From assembly GCA_963746885.1 (NCBI GenBank), contig CAVVDM010000004.1, positions 434,001 to 498,000 of the forward strand: 64,000 nt of DNA, written 5' to 3'. Each line of letters starts with the position of its first letter. Position 1 is the first letter of the stretch. Shown here one piece after another: positions 50,905 through 60,377 of this stretch. Source of the stretch: DATARH01 sp963746885. Lineage in GTDB: Bacteria; Pseudomonadota; Alphaproteobacteria; ATCC43930; CGMCC-115725. The notes below the pieces were generated by a model. The model did not search any database. It saw only the letters and a program-made list of their open reading frames with translations, and was not told the origin of the DNA. The position numbers and the translations under genes were made by a program.

Positions 50905-51300
50905 ATGAGCAAGCCCGCCGCCGAACGCCGGCTCGACGACACCGAGGCCTCGGCCTTTCTGCGCGCAATCCGCACCAGCCCGCGCAAGCTCAACCTCGTC
51001 GCGCAGATGATCCGCGGCAAGGACGCCGCTACAGCTGTCGCCGAGCTGACGTTTTCGCGCCGCCGTATCGCGCTGGAGGTCAAGAAGGTGTTGCAGGCGG
51101 CGATCGCCAACGCCGAGAACAATCACCAGCTCGATGTCGACCGTCTCTACGTCAAGGAGGCGACGGTCGGCCGGGCCTTTGTGATGAAGCGCTTCCACAC
51201 CCGCGGTCGCGGCCGCTCGGCGCGGATCGAAAAGTACTTCGCGCATCTGACCGTGGTCGTGCGCGAGCGAGCGGAAGAGAGCCTTGAGGAGGCTGCCTGA
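50905..51300 (+). CDS. rplV: 50S ribosomal protein L22
   Basis: 131 aa from ATG 50905 (MSKPAAERRLDD). The core AFLRAIRTSPRKLNLVAQMIRGK (in pieces) and the tunnel hairpin RAFVMKRFHTRGRGRSARIEK (in pieces) are present. The stop overlaps the rpsC start (TGATG). Confidence 0.97.
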   Translation: MSKPAAERRLDDTEASAFLRAIRTSPRKLNLVAQMIRGKDAATAVAELTFSRRRIALEVKKVLQAAIANAENNHQLDVDRLYVKEATVGRAFVMKRFHTRGRGRSARIEKYFAHLTVVVRERAEESLEEAA

Positions 51301-52043
51301 TGGGTCAAAAGGTCAATCCGATCGGGCTGCGGCTCGGCATCAACCGAACCTGGGATTCGCGCTGGTTTTCGCGCAAGGAATACGGCAACCAGCTGCTCGA
51401 CGATCTGAAGCTGCGCAAGTTTCTCGGCGCGCGGCTGAGCCAGGCTGCGGTCTCGAAGGTGCTGATCGAGCGCGCCGCACGTAAGACCCGGATCACGCTG
51501 CATTCGGCGCGGCCCGGCGTCATCATCGGCAAGAAGGGCGCCGACATCGACAAGTTGCGCGGCGACATCGCCAAGGTCACCAACAGCGAGGTCAGCCTCA
51601 ACATCCTGGAGATCCGTAAGCCCGAGATCGAGGCCAAGCTGATCGCCGAGGGCATCGCCCAGCAGCTGGAGCGGCGCGTCGCATTTCGCCGGGCGATGAA
51701 GCGGGCGGTGCAGTCGGCAATGCGGTTCGGCGCCCAGGGCATCCGGATCAACTGCTCCGGCCGGCTCGGCGGTGCCGAGATCGCGCGCATGGAGTGGTAT
51801 CGCGAAGGCCGGGTGCCGCTGCACACGCTGCGCGCCGATGTCGATTTCGGGTCTGCCACGGCCAAGACCACCTACGGCACCTGCGGCGTCAAGGTGTGGG
51901 TGTTCAAGGGCGAGATCCTGGCACACGACCCGATGGCGCAGGACAAGCGGCTCAACGAATTGCAGCAGGCCGGCGGCGGCCACGATCGCCATGAACGCCC
52001 GGAACGCCCCGACCGGCGCGACCGCGCCGAGCGCGGCCGGTAG
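51300..52043 (+). CDS. rpsC: 30S ribosomal protein S3
   Basis: 247 aa with a KH domain (PGVIIGKKGADIDKLRGDI) and the C-terminal GRLGGAEIARMEWYREGRVPLHTLRADVDF (in pieces). The tail is charged and Arg/Asp-rich (HERPERPDRRDRAERGR), somewhat longer than in enterics, as in other alphaproteobacteria. Confidence 0.98.
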   Translation: MGQKVNPIGLRLGINRTWDSRWFSRKEYGNQLLDDLKLRKFLGARLSQAAVSKVLIERAARKTRITLHSARPGVIIGKKGADIDKLRGDIAKVTNSEVSLNILEIRKPEIEAKLIAEGIAQQLERRVAFRRAMKRAVQSAMRFGAQGIRINCSGRLGGAEIARMEWYREGRVPLHTLRADVDFGSATAKTTYGTCGVKVWVFKGEILAHDPMAQDKRLNELQQAGGGHDRHERPERPDRRDRAERGR

Positions 52044-52058
52044 TAGAGCGAGGCAGCG

Positions 52059-52484
52059 ATGCTCTCCCCCAAACGCAGCAAATACCGCAAGGCCCACAAG
52101 GGCCGCGTCCATGGTCTTGCCAAGGGCGGCACCACGCTCAATTTCGGCGCCTATGGGCTGAAGGCGGTCGATCCCGGGCGGATCACGGCGCGCCAGATCG
52201 AGGCGGCGCGGCGCACCATCACGCGTTCGATCCGCCGCGTCGGCCGGGTGTGGATCCGCATCTTCCCCGATGTGCCGGTGTCCTCGAAGCCGGCCGAGGT
52301 GCGCATGGGCAGCGGCAAGGGGTCGCCCGAGTTCTGGGTGGCGCGCGTCAAGCCGGGCCGCATCATGTTCGAGCTCGACGGTGTCGCGCCCGAGGTGGCG
52401 CGCGAGGCGTTCGAGCTGGCGGCGGCCAAATTGCCGATCGCGACGCGGTTCGTGATGCGCCAGGGCGACGAGGTGCAGCCGTGA
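52059..52484 (+). CDS. rplP: 50S ribosomal protein L16
   Basis: 141 aa: MLSPKRSKYRKAHKGRVHG start, RTITRSIRRVGRVWIRIFPDVPVSSKP (in pieces), RMGSGKGSPEFWVARVKPG. Most of the conserved core is present. The stop overlaps a GTG start for rpmC. Confidence 0.98.
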   Translation: MLSPKRSKYRKAHKGRVHGLAKGGTTLNFGAYGLKAVDPGRITARQIEAARRTITRSIRRVGRVWIRIFPDVPVSSKPAEVRMGSGKGSPEFWVARVKPGRIMFELDGVAPEVAREAFELAAAKLPIATRFVMRQGDEVQP

Positions 52485-52720
52485 AGGGGATGAAGCCTTC
52501 CGATTTGCGGGCGCGCACCGCGGACGAGCTGACCGAGGAGATCGAGACGCTCGGCAAGGAGATTTTCAACCTGCGCTTCCAGCGCGCCAGCGGCCAGCTG
52601 GAGAATACCGCGCGGGTGCGCGACGTGCGGCGCAACATCGCCCGCATCAAAACCATTCTCGACGAGCGGCGCCGTCAGGCAGCACAAAAACGCGCGACGC
52701 AAGGGACACAGCATGCCTAA
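52481..52720 (+). CDS. rpmC: 50S ribosomal protein L29
   Basis: 79 aa from GTG 52481, which overlaps the rplP stop (GTGA) and has GAGG seven bases before; ATG 52490 is the alternative. The core reads MKPSDLRARTADELTEEI, then EIFNLRFQRASGQLENTARV. The C-terminal tail is basic and ~10 residues longer than average. It overlaps rpsQ by eight bases. Confidence 0.95.
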   Translation: MKGMKPSDLRARTADELTEEIETLGKEIFNLRFQRASGQLENTARVRDVRRNIARIKTILDERRRQAAQKRATQGTQHA

Positions 52721-52991
52721 GCGGGTTCTCAACGGGGTCGTCGTCAGCGATTCCTGCGACAAGACGGTCATCGTGCGCGTCGAGCGGCGCGTCATGCATC
52801 CGATCTACAAGAAATTCGTGTCGCGCTCGAAGAAATACGCGGCACATGACGAGGCCAACCGCTACCGCGCGGGCGACGCCGTGCGGATCGAGGAAAGCCG
52901 GCCGATCTCGAAGCGCAAGCATTGGGTCGTGGTGGGCGGTCCCGGTGATGCAGCGGCACCCGCCGCTGCCGACGCAGGAGGCGCCGCATGA
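52713..52991 (+). CDS. rpsQ: 30S ribosomal protein S17
   Basis: 92 aa: MPKRVLNGVVVSDSCDKTVIV, the KKFVSRSKKYAAHDE core and IEESRPISKRKHWVV. An Ala-rich tail of ~15 residues follows. The stop overlaps the rplN start (ATGA). Confidence 0.98.
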   Translation: MPKRVLNGVVVSDSCDKTVIVRVERRVMHPIYKKFVSRSKKYAAHDEANRYRAGDAVRIEESRPISKRKHWVVVGGPGDAAAPAAADAGGAA

Positions 52992-53356
52992 TCCAGATGC
53001 AGACCAACCTCGACGTCGCCGACAATTCGGGCGCGCGCCGGGTGCAATGCATCAAGGTGCTGGGCGGCTCGAAGCGCAGGACCGCGACGGTCGGCGACGT
53101 CATCATCGTGTCGGTCAAGGAGGCGATCCCGCGCGGCCGCGTCAAGAAGGGCGATGTGCACCGCGCCGTCATCGTCCGCACGGCGAAGGAGATCCGCCGC
53201 ACCGACGGCAGCGCGATCCGCTTCGACCGCAACGCCGCGGTGTTGATCAGCCGGCAGGGCGAGCCGATCGGCACGCGCATCTTCGGGCCGGTGACGCGCG
53301 AGCTGCGGGCACGGCGGTTCATGAAGATCGTCTCGCTCGCCCCGGAAGTTTTGTGA
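52988..53356 (+). CDS. rplN: 50S ribosomal protein L14
   Basis: 122 aa: MIQMQTNLDVADNSGARRVQC, GDVIIVSVKEAIPRGRVKKGD and the C-terminal GTRIFGPVTRELRARRFMKIVSLAPEVL (in pieces). Universal length, intact frame. Confidence 0.98.
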   Translation: MIQMQTNLDVADNSGARRVQCIKVLGGSKRRTATVGDVIIVSVKEAIPRGRVKKGDVHRAVIVRTAKEIRRTDGSAIRFDRNAAVLISRQGEPIGTRIFGPVTRELRARRFMKIVSLAPEVL

Positions 53357-53372
53357 TTGGGGTGGTGTGACG

Positions 53373-53693
53373 ATGCCCAAGATGAAGATCAAGAAGGGCG
53401 ACAACGTCGTCGTCATCAGCGGCCGCGACAAGGGCCGCTCGGGCGAGGTGTTGCGCGTACTGCCGCAGGAGGGGCGACTGATCGTCCAGGGTGTCCATGT
53501 CGCGCACCGGCACACCAAGCCGCGCATGGGCGACCCCGGCGGCATCGTCGACAAGGAGCTGACGATCCACGTCTCGAACGTTGCCCATGTCGACCCCCAT
53601 TCCGGCAAGCCGACCCGGGTCGGCTACAGGATCCTCGACAATGGCCGCAAGGTCCGCTTCGCCCGCCGCTCGGGCGAGGTGATCGACAAGTGA
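53373..53693 (+). CDS. rplX: 50S ribosomal protein L24
   Basis: 106 aa with a KOW motif (MKIKKGDNVVVISGRDKGRSG) and GIVDKELTIHVSNVAHVDP. ATG 53373 is preferred over an in-frame GTG at 53367. 10 bases before rplE. Confidence 0.97.
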   Translation: MPKMKIKKGDNVVVISGRDKGRSGEVLRVLPQEGRLIVQGVHVAHRHTKPRMGDPGGIVDKELTIHVSNVAHVDPHSGKPTRVGYRILDNGRKVRFARRSGEVIDK

Positions 53694-53703
53694 GAGAGCC
53701 GGC

Positions 53704-54244
53704 ATGACGTCGTTTTCAGGAACGCTACCAGACCGAGGTCCGCGCCGCCTTGACGCAGGAGTTTGGCTACAAGAACCCGATGCAGGTGCCGCGCCTTGAC
53801 AAGATCGTCGTCAACATGGGCGTCGGCGAGGCGGTGCAGGACGCCAAGAAGATCGATGCGGCGGTCGGCGATTTGACCGCGATCACTGGCCAGCGGCCGG
53901 TGGTGCTGCGCGCCAAGAAGTCGATCGCGACGTTCAAGCTGCGCGAGAACATGCCGATCGGCGTCAAGGTGACGCTGCGTGCCGAGCGCATGTACGAGTT
54001 CCTCGACCGGCTGATCACCGTGGCCCTGCCGCGGGTGCGCGATTTCCGCGGGGTGTCGCCGCGCAGCTTCGACGGGCGCGGCAATTACGCGCTCGGCCTC
54101 AAGGAGCAGCTGGTGTTCCCGGAGGTCGATTACGACCGGGTCGATACCGTGCGCGGGATGGACATCATCATCGTCACCACCGCGCAAACCGATGCCGAAG
54201 CCAAGGCGCTGCTCAAGGGCTTCGACATGCCGTTCACCAACTGA
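53704..54244 (+). CDS. rplE: 50S ribosomal protein L5 (one +1 frameshift near the start)
   Basis: ATG 53704 begins MT and should continue RFQERYQTEVRAALTQEFGYKN, but an extra T at 53707-53710 puts this in the +1 frame. Removing it gives 179 aa, the E. coli length. The rest is intact: VPRLDKIVVNMGVGEAVQD, ITGQRPVVLRAKKSIATFKLRE (in pieces) and YALGLKEQLVFPEVDYDRVD. A gene caller would probably start at an internal codon and lose ~16 residues. Confidence 0.95.
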
Positions 54245-54268
54245 GCGCCAGCGGAGTTCCCGTTTCCT

Positions 54269-54574
54269 ATGGCAAAGAAAAGCTCGATCGAGAAAAACCA
54301 GCACCGCGCCAGGCTGTCAAAGCAGCTGGCGCCGCGCCGCGCCCGGCTGAAGGCGCTCGCCCGCGATCGCGAGGCGGCGCCGGAGGAGCGCTTCGCGGCG
54401 CAGCTGAAACTGTCCGAGATGCCGCGCAACAGCTCGGAGACGCGGGTGCGTAACCGCTGCTCGTTGACCGGGCGGCCGCGCGGCGTCTATCGCAAGTTCC
54501 GCCTGTCGCGCATTGCGGTGCGCGAACTGGCCTCCTCCGGCCAGATTCCCGGCATGACCAAGTCGAGCTGGTGA
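54269..54574 (+). CDS. rpsN: 30S ribosomal protein S14
   Basis: 101 aa, the long zinc-free (C-minus) form: MAKKSSIEKNQHRARL, RNRCSLTGRPRGVYRKFRLSRI (in pieces), IPGMTKSSW. It lacks the CxxC pairs of the short zinc form. Confidence 0.98.
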   Translation: MAKKSSIEKNQHRARLSKQLAPRRARLKALARDREAAPEERFAAQLKLSEMPRNSSETRVRNRCSLTGRPRGVYRKFRLSRIAVRELASSGQIPGMTKSSW

Positions 54575-54587
54575 GGGGAGAAGCATC

Positions 54588-54986
54588 ATGTCGATGAGTG
54601 ATCCGCTCGGCGATATGCTGACGCGCATCCGCAACGGGCAGCGGGCGCGCCACGCCGTTGTCGCCGCGCCGGCCTCGAACCTGCGGGCCAATGTGCTCGA
54701 AGTGTTGAAGCGCGAGGGCTACATTCGCGGCTTCAGCCGCGAGCAGATCCGCGCCGGCATCGCCGAGCTCAAGATCGAGCTGAAATATGTCGACGGCGAG
54801 CCGGTGATCCGCGAGATTGCGCGCGTCTCGAAGCCGGGCCGGCGCATCTATTCAAAGCTGGCGGAGCTGCCGCGGGTCTATAACGGGCTCGGGATCTCGA
54901 TCCTGTCGACCCCGCGCGGCGTCATGTCGGACAATGAGGCGCGCGTCGCAAAGGTCGGCGGCGAAGTCCTCTGCCGCGTATTCTGA
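54588..54986 (+). CDS. rpsH: 30S ribosomal protein S8
   Basis: 132 aa: MSMSDPLGDMLTRIRNGQRA, VLKREGYIRGF, and the RNA-binding C-terminus LGISILSTPRGVMSDNEAR. In E. coli S8 represses the spc operon. The frame is intact. Confidence 0.98.
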   Translation: MSMSDPLGDMLTRIRNGQRARHAVVAAPASNLRANVLEVLKREGYIRGFSREQIRAGIAELKIELKYVDGEPVIREIARVSKPGRRIYSKLAELPRVYNGLGISILSTPRGVMSDNEARVAKVGGEVLCRVF

Positions 54987-54997
54987 GGGCAAGCACG

Positions 54998-55531
54998 ATG
55001 TCGCGCATTGGCAAGAATCCCGTATCGATCCCGCAGGGGGTGGCGGTCGAGTTGGCCGGCCAGATGCTGACCGCGAAGGGCCGGCTCGGTACGCTGTCGC
55101 TTCTCGTCAGCGGCGAGGTCGATGCGACGGTGAGCGACGGCGCCGTGACCATCGCCCCGAAAAGCGAGAGCAAGCGGGCGCGGGCGATGTGGGGCACCAC
55201 ACGGGCGCTGGTCAACAATATGGTCACCGGCGTCGCCACCGGGTTCACCCGCAACCTCGAGATCAACGGCGTCGGCTATCGTGCCGCGGTGCAGGGCGAC
55301 GTGCTCAACCTGCAGCTCGGCTTCAGCCATGACGTCGCCTATCCGATCCCGGCGGATGTGCGGATCACCTGCGAGCGCCCGACGGCGATCACGATAAGCG
55401 GCGCCGACCGCCAGCGCGTCGGCCAGGTTGCTGCCGAGATCCGCGCCTACCGCCCGCCCGAGCCGTACAAGGGCAAGGGGGTCAAGTACAGCGACGAGAC
55501 GGTCCGCCGCAAGGAAGGGAAGAAGAAGTAG
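54998..55531 (+). CDS. rplF: 50S ribosomal protein L6
   Basis: 177 aa: MSRIGKNPVSIPQGV, TRALVNNMVTGVATGF, LEINGVGYRA and the C-terminal RAYRPPEPYKGKGVKY. Full length and intact. Confidence 0.98.
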   Translation: MSRIGKNPVSIPQGVAVELAGQMLTAKGRLGTLSLLVSGEVDATVSDGAVTIAPKSESKRARAMWGTTRALVNNMVTGVATGFTRNLEINGVGYRAAVQGDVLNLQLGFSHDVAYPIPADVRITCERPTAITISGADRQRVGQVAAEIRAYRPPEPYKGKGVKYSDETVRRKEGKKK

Positions 55532-55536
55532 CGCCC

Positions 55537-55902
55537 ATGTCGAACAAACCAGATGTGCTGTTCCGGCGCCGGCGCCAGCGCGCCCGCTTCAAGCTGCGCC
55601 AGGCGGCAAACGGCCGGGCTCGGCTGTCGGTATTCCGCTCGTCGCGGCATATCTATGCCCAGGTGATCGACGACGCAGCGGGCCGGACGATCGCCGCGGC
55701 CTCGACGCTCGACGCCGGCCTGAAGCCCGGCCTCAAGACCGGTGCCGATGTCGCTGCGGCGGGCGCGGTCGGCAAGCTGATCGCCGAGCGCGCCAAGGCG
55801 GCCGGTGTCGAGCGGGTCGTGTTCGATCGCGGTGCCTATGTCTATCACGGCCGGATCAAGGCGCTGGCCGATGCCGCCCGCGAGGGCGGGCTCGAATTCT
55901 GA
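55537..55902 (+). CDS. rplR: 50S ribosomal protein L18
   Basis: 121 aa: basic N-terminus (FRRRRQRARFKLRQA), RLSVFRSSRHIYAQVIDD, and VVFDRGAYVYHGRIKALADAAREGGLEF (in pieces). It binds 5S rRNA with L5. Ten bases before rpsE. Confidence 0.98.
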   Translation: MSNKPDVLFRRRRQRARFKLRQAANGRARLSVFRSSRHIYAQVIDDAAGRTIAAASTLDAGLKPGLKTGADVAAAGAVGKLIAERAKAAGVERVVFDRGAYVYHGRIKALADAAREGGLEF

Positions 55903-55912
55903 GAGGGGGCCG

Positions 55913-56488
55913 ATGGCACGCACGCAGGGTGAACGGCGCAGGCGCGACGGCGACGGCCCGCCGCGCGACCGCGAGGAAAGCGAATTCGCCGAAAAGCTGG
56001 TCAGCATCAATCGCGTCGCCAAGGTGGTGAAGGGCGGCAGGCGGTTCGGCTTTGCCGCGCTCGTCGTCGTCGGCGACCGCAAGGGCCGGGTCGGCTACGG
56101 CTCGGGCAAGGCGCGCGAGGTGCCGGAGGCGATCCGCAAGGCGACCGAGCAGGCGCGGCGCGGCATGATCCGGGTGCCGCTGCGCGAAGGCCGCACCCTG
56201 CATCACGACATCGCCGACCGCTACGGCGCGGGCAAGGTCATCGTGCGGGCCGCCAAGCCCGGCACCGGCATCATCGCCGGCGGGCCGATGCGTGCGATCT
56301 TCGAGGCGCTCGGCGTGCAGGACATCGTCGCGAAATCGGTCGGTAGCTCGAACCCGCACAACATGATCAAGGCGACCTTTGCGGCGCTCGGCCATGTCAC
56401 CAGCCCCCGGGCGGTCGCGGCGCGCCGCGGCAAGAAGGTGGCGGAGGTGCTCGGCCGGCGCGACGGCGAGACCCGAGAGAACGCGTGA
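55913..56488 (+). CDS. rpsE: 30S ribosomal protein S5
   Basis: 191 aa from ATG 55913 (GAGAGGGGG upstream). The double-stranded-RNA-binding fold reads FAEKLVSINRVAKVVKGGRR, then GYGSGKAREVPEAIRKA. The C-terminal domain reads GGPMRAIFEALGVQDIVAKS. The N-terminal ~20 residues are Arg/Asp/Gly-rich. The stop overlaps the rpmD start (TGATG). Confidence 0.98.
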   Translation: MARTQGERRRRDGDGPPRDREESEFAEKLVSINRVAKVVKGGRRFGFAALVVVGDRKGRVGYGSGKAREVPEAIRKATEQARRGMIRVPLREGRTLHHDIADRYGAGKVIVRAAKPGTGIIAGGPMRAIFEALGVQDIVAKSVGSSNPHNMIKATFAALGHVTSPRAVAARRGKKVAEVLGRRDGETRENA

Positions 56489-56694
56489 TGCCGATGACGT
56501 CAACGGATGGCAAGAAGACGGTGACCGTGGTGCAGACCGGCAGCCCGATCGGGCGCCGCGCCGACCAGGAGGCGACGCTGAAGGGGCTCGGGCTCAACAA
56601 GCGGCACCGCCGGCGCACCCTCGAGGACACGCCCTCGGTGCGCGGCATGATCAACAAGGTAAGGCACCTCCTTCGCGTTGAAGGCGAGGGTTAG
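56488..56694 (+). CDS. rpmD: 50S ribosomal protein L30
   Basis: 68 aa: TVTVVQTGSPIGRRADQEATLKGLGLNKRH (in pieces), then DTPSVRGMINKVRHLLRV. ATG 56488 overlaps the rpsE stop. The frame is intact. Confidence 0.97.
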   Translation: MPMTSTDGKKTVTVVQTGSPIGRRADQEATLKGLGLNKRHRRRTLEDTPSVRGMINKVRHLLRVEGEG

Positions 56695-56715
56695 GCGCGC
56701 ATAGGTGACGAGGCG

Positions 56716-57295
56716 ATGAAGCTCAACGAGATCAGGGACAATCCGGGCGCGCATTACCGGGCAAAGCGGGTCGGGCGCGGCATCGGCTCGGGCAAGGGCA
56801 AGACCTCGGGGCGCGGCGGCAAGGGTCAGACCGCGCGCAGCGGCGTCGCGCTCAACGGCTTCGAGGGCGGCCAGACGCCGCTGCATCGCCGCCTGCCGAA
56901 GCGCGGCTTCAACAACAAGATCTTCCAGAAGGACTTCAAGGTCGTCAACCTCGGCCGCCTGCAGCAGGCGCTCGATGCCGGCAAGCTCAGCGCCGAGGGG
57001 CCGGTCGATGCGGCGCGGCTGGTCGCGGCCGGCGTGCTGCGCCGGGCCGGCGACGGCATTCGCCTGCTCGCCAAGGGGACGCTCAGCGCGGCCTTGACGA
57101 TCGAGGCGGCCGGCGCCTCGAAGACGGCGATCGCCGCGGTCGAGGCGGCGGGCGGCAAGGTCGTGCTGCCCGGCTGGCGGCACGGAAGCGGAGGCGGCGC
57201 CGGCACGCGTGAGCCGACGCCGCGCGGCATGGCCGCACAAGGGTGTCGCGCACGGTTTAGCGGCGCGCGGCCCTGTTGGGTGAGGATGGAGCATC

Positions 57296-57312
<17 letters not shown>
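56716..57312 (+). CDS. rplO: 50S ribosomal protein L15 (C-terminus probably out of frame)
   Basis: MKLNEIRDNPGAHYRAKRVGRGIGSGKGKT (in pieces) and the Gly-rich core are typical to about GGKVVLP (57170). From there the open frame runs on for ~45 unrelated residues, overlapping the secY start by 17 bases. A +1 shift near 57170 gives an Ala/Glu-rich tail (PAGGTEAEAAPA), and the TGA at 57229-57231 in the third frame would give a typical length of ~170 aa. The true end is thus uncertain. Confidence 0.9.
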
Positions 57313-58641
<1,329 letters not shown>

Positions 58642-58657
58642 TGATGAAGCTGATCCG

Positions 58658-59335
58658 ATGAATCTGATCCTGTTGGGACCGCCCGGCGCCGGCAAGGGCA
58701 CCCAGGCCAAGCGCCTCGAGCAGGTCGCACGGCCTGGTTCAGCTCTCGACCGGCGACATGCTGCGTGCGGCGGTTGCCTCCGGCAACGAACTCGGGCAGC
58801 GGGTCAAGGCGATCATGGAGGCGGGTCATCTGGTGCCCGACGCGATCCTGATCGAGATGATCGCCGCGCGCATCGCCGCAGCCGGATTGTGCCAACGGCT
58901 TCATCCTCGACGGGTTTCCGCGCACTGTGCCGCAGGCCGAGGCGCTCGACGCATGCTCGCCGAGCGCGGCAGCTGCGCTCGACTCGGTGATCCTGATGGA
59001 GGTCGACGAGGCCGCGCTGATCGACCGGCTCAGCGGCCGCTTCACCTGCGCCAAGTGCGGCGCCAGCTACCATGAGCGCTATCATCGGCCGCGGGTCGAA
59101 GGCGACATGCGATCTGTGCGGCGCCACCGATTTCGTGCGCCGCGCCGACGACCGGGCGGAGGCGGTGAAGACGCGGCTCGACGCCTATCGCAATCAGACC
59201 GCTCCAATATTACCTTACTACCGGACCCGCGGGATCCTGCGCACGGTCGACGGCATGGCGGAGATCGACGCGGTGACACGCCAGATCGAGGACGTGCTAC
59301 GGCGCGATGCGCGCGGTGAGCGGCGGCAGAGTTGA
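58658..59335 (+). CDS. adk: adenylate kinase (several frame changes)
   Basis: P-loop GPPGAGKGTQAKRLE, then a +1 near 58725-58730 leads to LVQLSTGDMLRAAVASGNELG. A doubled T at 58887-58888 leads to NGFILDGFPRT. A short -1/+1 pair (58953-58970) hides MLAERG. An extra G at 59104 precedes CDLCGATDFVRRADD. The repaired length is ~224 aa with a zinc-type LID (CAKCGASYH, CDLCG). It makes ADP from ATP and AMP. A secY-adk pair is standard. This is the most damaged frame per length in the ribosomal region. Confidence 0.93.
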
Positions 59336-59359
59336 CGGGCCGGCAACAATCCGTATACT
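59332..59359 (+). promoter_or_regulatory. sigma-70-type promoter of the alpha operon, overlapping the adk stop
   Basis: TTGACG at 59332-59337 and TATACT at 59354-59359 with a 16-base spacer, 57 bases before rpsM. The -35 covers the adk stop codon. It would let rpsM-rpsK-rpoA-rplQ be read apart from the spc genes. Confidence 0.7.
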
Positions 59360-59415
59360 CGAGCGCTTGCCCCGGGGGCGTGCCTTCACCGTCCTGACAT
59401 TAAGGAGATGCGCAG

Positions 59416-59784
59416 GTGGCGCGAATTGCTGGCGTCAACATCCCGAACCAGAAGCGGGTTCCGATCGCCCTGACCTATATCCACGGCATCGGCCGCACCA
59501 AGGCGCTCGAGATCTGCACCCGGGTCGGCATCCCGGTCGAGCGTCGGGCGCACGAGATGACCGATGACGAGGTACTGCGGGTGCGCGAGCTGGTCGACCG
59601 CGAATATACGGTCGAGGGCGACCTGCGCCGGCAGGTGGCGATGAACATCAAGCGCCTGATGGATCTCGGCTGCTATCGCGGCCTGCGCCACCGCAAGGGA
59701 TTGCCGGTGCGCGGGCAGCGGACCCACACCAACGCGCGCACCCGCAAGGGGCCGGCGCGCCCGATCGCGGGCAAGAAGAAATAG
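59416..59784 (+). CDS. rpsM: 30S ribosomal protein S13
   Basis: 122 aa from GTG 59416 with AAGGAG upstream: ARIAGVNIPNQKRVPIALTY, LMDLGCYRGLRHRKGLPVRG and the RTHTNARTRKGPARP tail. The upstream rpmJ found in other phyla is absent, as usual in alphaproteobacteria. Confidence 0.98.
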   Translation: MARIAGVNIPNQKRVPIALTYIHGIGRTKALEICTRVGIPVERRAHEMTDDEVLRVRELVDREYTVEGDLRRQVAMNIKRLMDLGCYRGLRHRKGLPVRGQRTHTNARTRKGPARPIAGKKK

Positions 59785-59804
59785 GCGCGCGCCACCTGCG
59801 CGCC
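59784..59804 (+). promoter_or_regulatory. hairpin between rpsM and rpsK
   Basis: GGCGCGC and GCGCGCC form a 7-bp perfect stem with a 7-base loop, starting on the last base of the rpsM stop. No U-tract follows. Confidence 0.45.
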
Positions 59805-59842
59805 CCGGCGGAACCGCTTTGATAGAGCTTCGGAACAGCTAA

Positions 59843-60238
59843 ATGGCAAAGAGCACGGCAGCACCGCGTCTGCGGCGGCGCGAGCGCAAGAACATCACGT
59901 CGGGCACCGCGCATGTCAGCGCGTCCTTCAACAACACGATGATCACGATCACCGATGCCCAGGGCAACGCGATCGCATGGTCGTCGTCGGGCAGCCAGGG
60001 GTTCAAGGGATCGCGCAAATCGACCCCCTACGCCGCCCAGGTGGCCGCCGAGGATGCCGGCCGCAAGGCGATGGAGCACGGCATGCGCACCCTCGATATC
60101 GAGGTCAGAGGGCCGGGCTCCGGGCGCGAATCCGCGTTGCGCGCATTGCAGGCGGTCGGCTTTGCGATCACCTCGATCCGCGACGTGACGCCGATCCCGC
60201 ACAACGGCTGCCGCCCGCCCAAGCGCCGCCGCGTCTGA
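59843..60238 (+). CDS. rpsK: 30S ribosomal protein S11
   Basis: 131 aa: basic start (RLRRRERKNITSG), AHVSASFNNTMITITDAQGN, GSRKSTPYAAQVAAEDAGRK (in pieces) and the C-terminal PIPHNGCRPPKRRRV. The frame is intact. Confidence 0.98.
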   Translation: MAKSTAAPRLRRRERKNITSGTAHVSASFNNTMITITDAQGNAIAWSSSGSQGFKGSRKSTPYAAQVAAEDAGRKAMEHGMRTLDIEVRGPGSGRESALRALQAVGFAITSIRDVTPIPHNGCRPPKRRRV

Positions 60239-60270
60239 GGTGCGCCGCCGCTCGGCCTTATGGCGCGGCG

Positions 60271-60300
60271 GAACGCCGGCGGCCGCCGCGGCTGGCGTTC
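60271..60300 (+). promoter_or_regulatory. hairpin between rpsK and rpoA
   Basis: GAACGCC (60271-60277) and GGCGTTC (60294-60300) pair perfectly; the enclosed CG-rich bases contain further self-complementary sequence. It lies ~78 bases before the rpoA start in a 139-base spacer otherwise without recognised signals. Confidence 0.45.
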
Positions 60301-60377
60301 GCGTGCGACATGCCCCGGTGTTTGGCGCCCGGGCCGAATTTGCGGATTGCATCCGCGTCTTACCGACTGAGGTTGTC

